Positions 5,663-7,992 of a stretch of DNA of 7,992 bases are shown piece after piece. Positions within the stretch are counted from its first letter, which is position 1. The number at the start of each line of letters is the position of its first letter. Source of the DNA: Alphaproteobacteria bacterium (GTDB lineage Bacteria > Pseudomonadota > Alphaproteobacteria > Paracaedibacterales > CAIULA01); NCBI GenBank assembly GCA_019751935.1, contig JAIEMR010000012.1:1-7992 (forward strand), read 5' to 3'. Both the position numbers and the translations under genes were made by a program. The notes beneath the pieces are model-generated. The model was not told the origin of the DNA and made no database searches. It saw nothing but the letters and a program-made list of their open reading frames with translations.

Positions 5663-7225
5663 TTATTTCTTAAATTTAATTCGAGTTAATACAACATAAT
5701 CAGCAAGGGTAGTACGCATCTGAGAACTAGAATCAAAACCTTTCTTTTTAAGCCAATCAATAACTATTTTATCTTGGATAAAAGAAGATGGAACGAAAAT
5801 ATAATCGGCCTTATCTATTGAGATGGGAAACATAGAAACATCGACTTTATCATAAAGCAACGCCATCCCCGCGTCGGTTGTAGAGACTGCAGTATGCTTT
5901 GGAAAAAGATTTTGAATATCTTTTTTTATAATATTATCTTTCCCATATAATATTTTATAATAAGAAGACTTACTTAAAGATCCTAAATAAAAAAAACCTT
6001 GCAATCTTCCTTTTTTGCACTCAGAAGATAAAGAAAATACTGAAAATACTAACATTAAGATTAGAATTGAGTAGAAAGTTATTTTTTTAAGTTTGAAAAC
6101 ACTAGAATCTATAATGCATTTATTATAAATTTTAGAAAATCCAATCACTGCACTAAAAATAAGTACAGGAAAATAGTAAGAATGATAATGGGTTCCCCAT
6201 CCTATCTTTTCCGCTCCCCCAACGTTACCAATAAGGTTCAAACAAAAAATCAAATAAGAAAAGAAAGCTAATTCAGGAACAGCCAAAGAAAATACTAATA
6301 AAGGAAGGTTGTTAACAATCAGTGTAATACTATCATTAAAAAAGGTCTTTTCAGAAAATCTAACCGATAATTCATGTATGCTTTTCGGAAGAAAACAGTC
6401 TTCAGAATAATAGCAATTAGAAAGCACAAGGTTTTTTTGCGCATAAAAATATGCCACTAAGAAGATTCCTGCTGTATTAATGAATAAATTATATTTTAAA
6501 CTATTTTCTTTCTCCGACACCCAGGGAATGAATAATAAAATCAAACCGCTCACTAAAGCAGACCGCTCATTAATTGTTAAATTAAATAAAACTAAGAATG
6601 CTAAGAATAGATGAGACTTTCTCTTAATATAACAAGCATAACAAAGCAATATTCCAAATAATACAAACAAACGCTCTGGGTACCACTGCCCTTCTAATCC
6701 TCCAAGCCAATTAGGATTCAGTATGATAAAGGGCAAAAATAAAAACGGAGCAATTTTACTATCTGTATTTTTTAAAATAATATTTACAACTACAGCTAGC
6801 AATCCAAAAAAACAGGCTATATTACTTAAATAAAAAAGAAAAGCTGCAGAAATAAAATTAGATAAAATTGCGAATAATATTTGTATATACTCTGCATGGT
6901 ATTTAAAAAAATCTTTTTCGTATGCCGTAGGTTGTTCTAGTTTTATACGGGTAAGGTCACACAATGATTTTGATCCGTAGCGATGAGAAATGTAATTTTC
7001 TATTTCTGAAAAAACATGAGAAACAGCTCCTCTACCTGTTCTGAGATTATTAATACATTCTATATGTGCTGCAGTATCACTATAATATTCATGCAACCTA
7101 GCCTCCTTACCAATGCTTAAAAATACTATTAAAACCAAGAAGATGATGCAACCTCCAGCAAACAGAATAATAGATGAAATATTTTTATATTTTAGTTTTT
7201 TTAAAGTGTAATTAATAAAACTCAT
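5663..7225 (-). CDS. Polytopic membrane protein resembling DUF2079, possible GT-C-like transferase
   Basis: This 520-residue integral membrane protein has a hydrophobic segment at about 18-37, many more between 112 and 400, and a soluble C-terminal part from about 400 on. Several features recall DUF2079 proteins: an acidic, His-containing first loop (YYSDTAAHIE, 47-56), a second pre-membrane H-A-E (110-112), the LNPNWLGGLEGQWYPERL stretch (169-186) before a membrane helix, INERSAL (218-224), the HYHSYYFPV segment (347-355), and a C-terminal domain with FPKHTAVSTT (441-450) and ADYIFV (473-478). DUF2079 is not biochemically defined in my knowledge, and the resemblance was recalled, not computed. 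The gene is strikingly AT-rich (15 G/C of 60 at 6781-6840, against 31 of 60 in hddA at 4261-4320), suggesting separate acquisition. Its ATG lies within a decayed domain copy. Next to a polyprenyl-phosphate-type GT2, a role as the membrane transferase or flippase partner is reasonable inference. Confidence 0.7.
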   Translation of the reverse strand: MSFINYTLKKLKYKNISSIILFAGGCIIFLVLIVFLSIGKEARLHEYYSDTAAHIECINNLRTGRGAVSHVFSEIENYISHRYGSKSLCDLTRIKLEQPTAYEKDFFKYHAEYIQILFAILSNFISAAFLFYLSNIACFFGLLAVVVNIILKNTDSKIAPFLFLPFIILNPNWLGGLEGQWYPERLFVLFGILLCYACYIKRKSHLFLAFLVLFNLTINERSALVSGLILLFIPWVSEKENSLKYNLFINTAGIFLVAYFYAQKNLVLSNCYYSEDCFLPKSIHELSVRFSEKTFFNDSITLIVNNLPLLVFSLAVPELAFFSYLIFCLNLIGNVGGAEKIGWGTHYHSYYFPVLIFSAVIGFSKIYNKCIIDSSVFKLKKITFYSILILMLVFSVFSLSSECKKGRLQGFFYLGSLSKSSYYKILYGKDNIIKKDIQNLFPKHTAVSTTDAGMALLYDKVDVSMFPISIDKADYIFVPSSFIQDKIVIDWLKKKGFDSSSQMRTTLADYVVLTRIKFKK

Positions 7226-7418
7226 AGCTTTTATTTTTAAATTTTATGAGAGAAACTGACTTTCTTGAAACAAAAAGCTCCTTCTGATTGCTACTATCTT
7301 TTGATGATAAAAAAACAAATCCCCTATCTTCCTCTAAGTTATTCCTATATTGTCTGCATTTAATTTTGTTCTGTGAGGCACGGAAGCCTCGAAGGCATGT
7401 GCTATAAAAGAAAAGCAA
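7212..7418 (-). pseudogene. Decayed third copy of the LFA/YEF domain found in the 1-357 and 421-963 genes
   Basis: A 68-codon open frame starting with TTG whose C-terminal part (7343-7218) aligns with residues 66-108 of the 1-357 product. Matches are NNL, GF-x-F, a D, LF, KS-x-S, K-[WF] and KSYEF, about 19 identities over 49 aligned columns by hand. DNA words are also shared with the 1-357 gene: GGAATAACTTA, AGCTTTTTG and AGCTATGAGTTT. The conserved Trp before NNL is Arg here (TGG to AGG), the upstream strand does not match, and a stop follows YEFY where intact copies read YEF-x-LY and continue. There is no good start signal. It is best read as a remnant, although a short expressed gene cannot be excluded. 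Its last 14 bases overlap the start of the DUF2079-like gene, whose ATG is formed by the same AGCTATGAGTTT word. Confidence 0.5.
7375..7396 (-). other. GC-rich hairpin region in the spacer after the Gmd-type gene
   Basis: In an otherwise AT-rich spacer, GAGGC (7375-7379) and GCCTC (7386-7390) form a five-base stem with a six-base loop. An alternative hairpin uses GCCT (7386-7389) with AGGC (7393-7396) and a three-base loop, so the two cannot form together. No T-run follows on the minus strand, so it is not a standard terminator. It may affect transcript processing or partial termination after the Gmd-type gene, or be chance. Confidence 0.25.
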
Positions 7419-7425
7419 TCCTGAT

Positions 7426-7992
7426 CTAATTCTCTAACAATGCTCTATGGGCCGCGAGCTCTTGACAAGCGAAGGTTAAATCGGCTTCAGTCATGATGCG
7501 AACAAGTTCTTTGAATTTTACTTTTGGCTCCCAACCGACCTGTCGCTTTAGCTTCGAAGAATCTCCAACAAGAAGATCTACCTCACTCGGACGTTCATAC
7601 CTGTTATTGTAGTGCACGTATTTTTCCCAATCAAGGTCGAGTAATCCAAAACATTCTTGGCAAAATTCGCGGATTGTATGAGTCTCTCCTGTAGCACAGA
7701 CATAGTCATCAGCCTGGTCTTGCTGAAGCATTAACCACATTACTTCAACATACTCTTTGGCATATCCCCAGTCACGTTGAGCATCAAGGTTTCCAAGAAA
7801 TAATTTATCTTGTAATCCTAGTTTAATCCGTGTCGCAGCACGCGTAATCTTCCGCGTGACAAAAGTCTCTCCTCGACGTGGGCTTTCATGATTAAAAAGA
7901 ATCCCATTAGAAGCGTGTAGCTTGTAGGCTTCACGATAATTAACAGTAAACCAATAGGCAAAAACCTTAGCACATCCATAGGGTGAGCGCGG
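7426..7992 (-). CDS. gmd: GDP-mannose 4,6-dehydratase-type SDR enzyme, C-terminal half (N-terminus outside window)
   Basis: The frame stays open from the stop at 7426 to the window edge: 188 residues, roughly the C-terminal half of a Gmd of about 340 residues. Visible are the catalytic SPYGCAK (Y-x-x-x-K) at the very start, NYREAY, the GDP-binding HESPRRGETFVTRKI, a LGNLDAQRDWGYAKEYVE segment, ATGETHTIREF, and RPSEVDLLVGDSSK near the C-terminus, all diagnostic of Gmd. The reaction is NADP-dependent conversion of GDP-mannose to GDP-4-keto-6-deoxymannose in the cytoplasm. Related enzymes such as Yersinia DmhA act on GDP-D-glycero-D-manno-heptose, and the heptose cassette downstream makes that substrate a real alternative. 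The missing N-terminal half carries the NADP-binding Gly motif and could not be inspected. The stop codon is TAG, followed by a 200-bp spacer. Confidence 0.93.
   Translation of the reverse strand, partial: PRSPYGCAKVFAYWFTVNYREAYKLHASNGILFNHESPRRGETFVTRKITRAATRIKLGLQDKLFLGNLDAQRDWGYAKEYVEVMWLMLQQDQADDYVCATGETHTIREFCQECFGLLDLDWEKYVHYNNRYERPSEVDLLVGDSSKLKRQVGWEPKVKFKELVRIMTEADLTFACQELAAHRALLEN

Overview
The window looks like part of a surface-polysaccharide locus of a low-to-moderate-GC Gram-negative bacterium. Every gene I can support is on the minus strand, so transcription runs from high to low coordinates. The short gaps, stop/start overlaps and mostly absent Shine-Dalgarno sequences suggest one polycistronic unit with translational coupling. 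I cannot name the species. A chlamydia-related or other AT-rich host-associated lineage would fit, but that is only an impression.

Layout in transcription order: (1) 7992-7426, the C-terminal half of a GDP-mannose 4,6-dehydratase (Gmd)-type SDR enzyme, cut by the window edge. (2) 7425-7226, a 200-bp spacer. It holds a small hairpin and a degenerate copy of a domain that is intact in the last two genes of the window. (3) 7225-5663, a very AT-rich polytopic membrane protein resembling the DUF2079 family. (4) 5602-4667, a DPM1/GtrB/ArnC-type family 2 glycosyltransferase with two C-terminal membrane segments. (5) 4661-1814, a complete GDP-D-glycero-alpha-D-manno-heptose cassette: heptose-7-phosphate kinase (hddA), guanylyltransferase (hddC), sedoheptulose-7-phosphate isomerase (gmhA) and heptose-bisphosphate phosphatase (gmhB). 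(6) 1830-1111, a short TalC-type transaldolase overlapping gmhB. (7) 963-421 and 357-1, two paralogous proteins of unrecognised function sharing a domain of about 70 residues. The first is membrane-anchored with a Ser/Thr/Pro-rich tail, and the second runs off the window.

Working model (inference): transaldolase supplies sedoheptulose 7-phosphate, GmhA isomerises it, HddA phosphorylates C1, GmhB removes the C7 phosphate, and HddC makes GDP-heptose. The Gmd-type enzyme could convert GDP-heptose, or GDP-mannose, to a 4-keto-6-deoxy sugar. The DPM-like GT2 could load a GDP-sugar onto a polyprenyl phosphate for a membrane transferase, for which the neighbouring DUF2079-like protein is the obvious candidate. 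The least explained parts are the tandem paralogous domain proteins at the end of the operon and the decayed third copy at its other side.

I saw no tRNA, rRNA, CRISPR array, transposase or convincing Rho-independent terminator.
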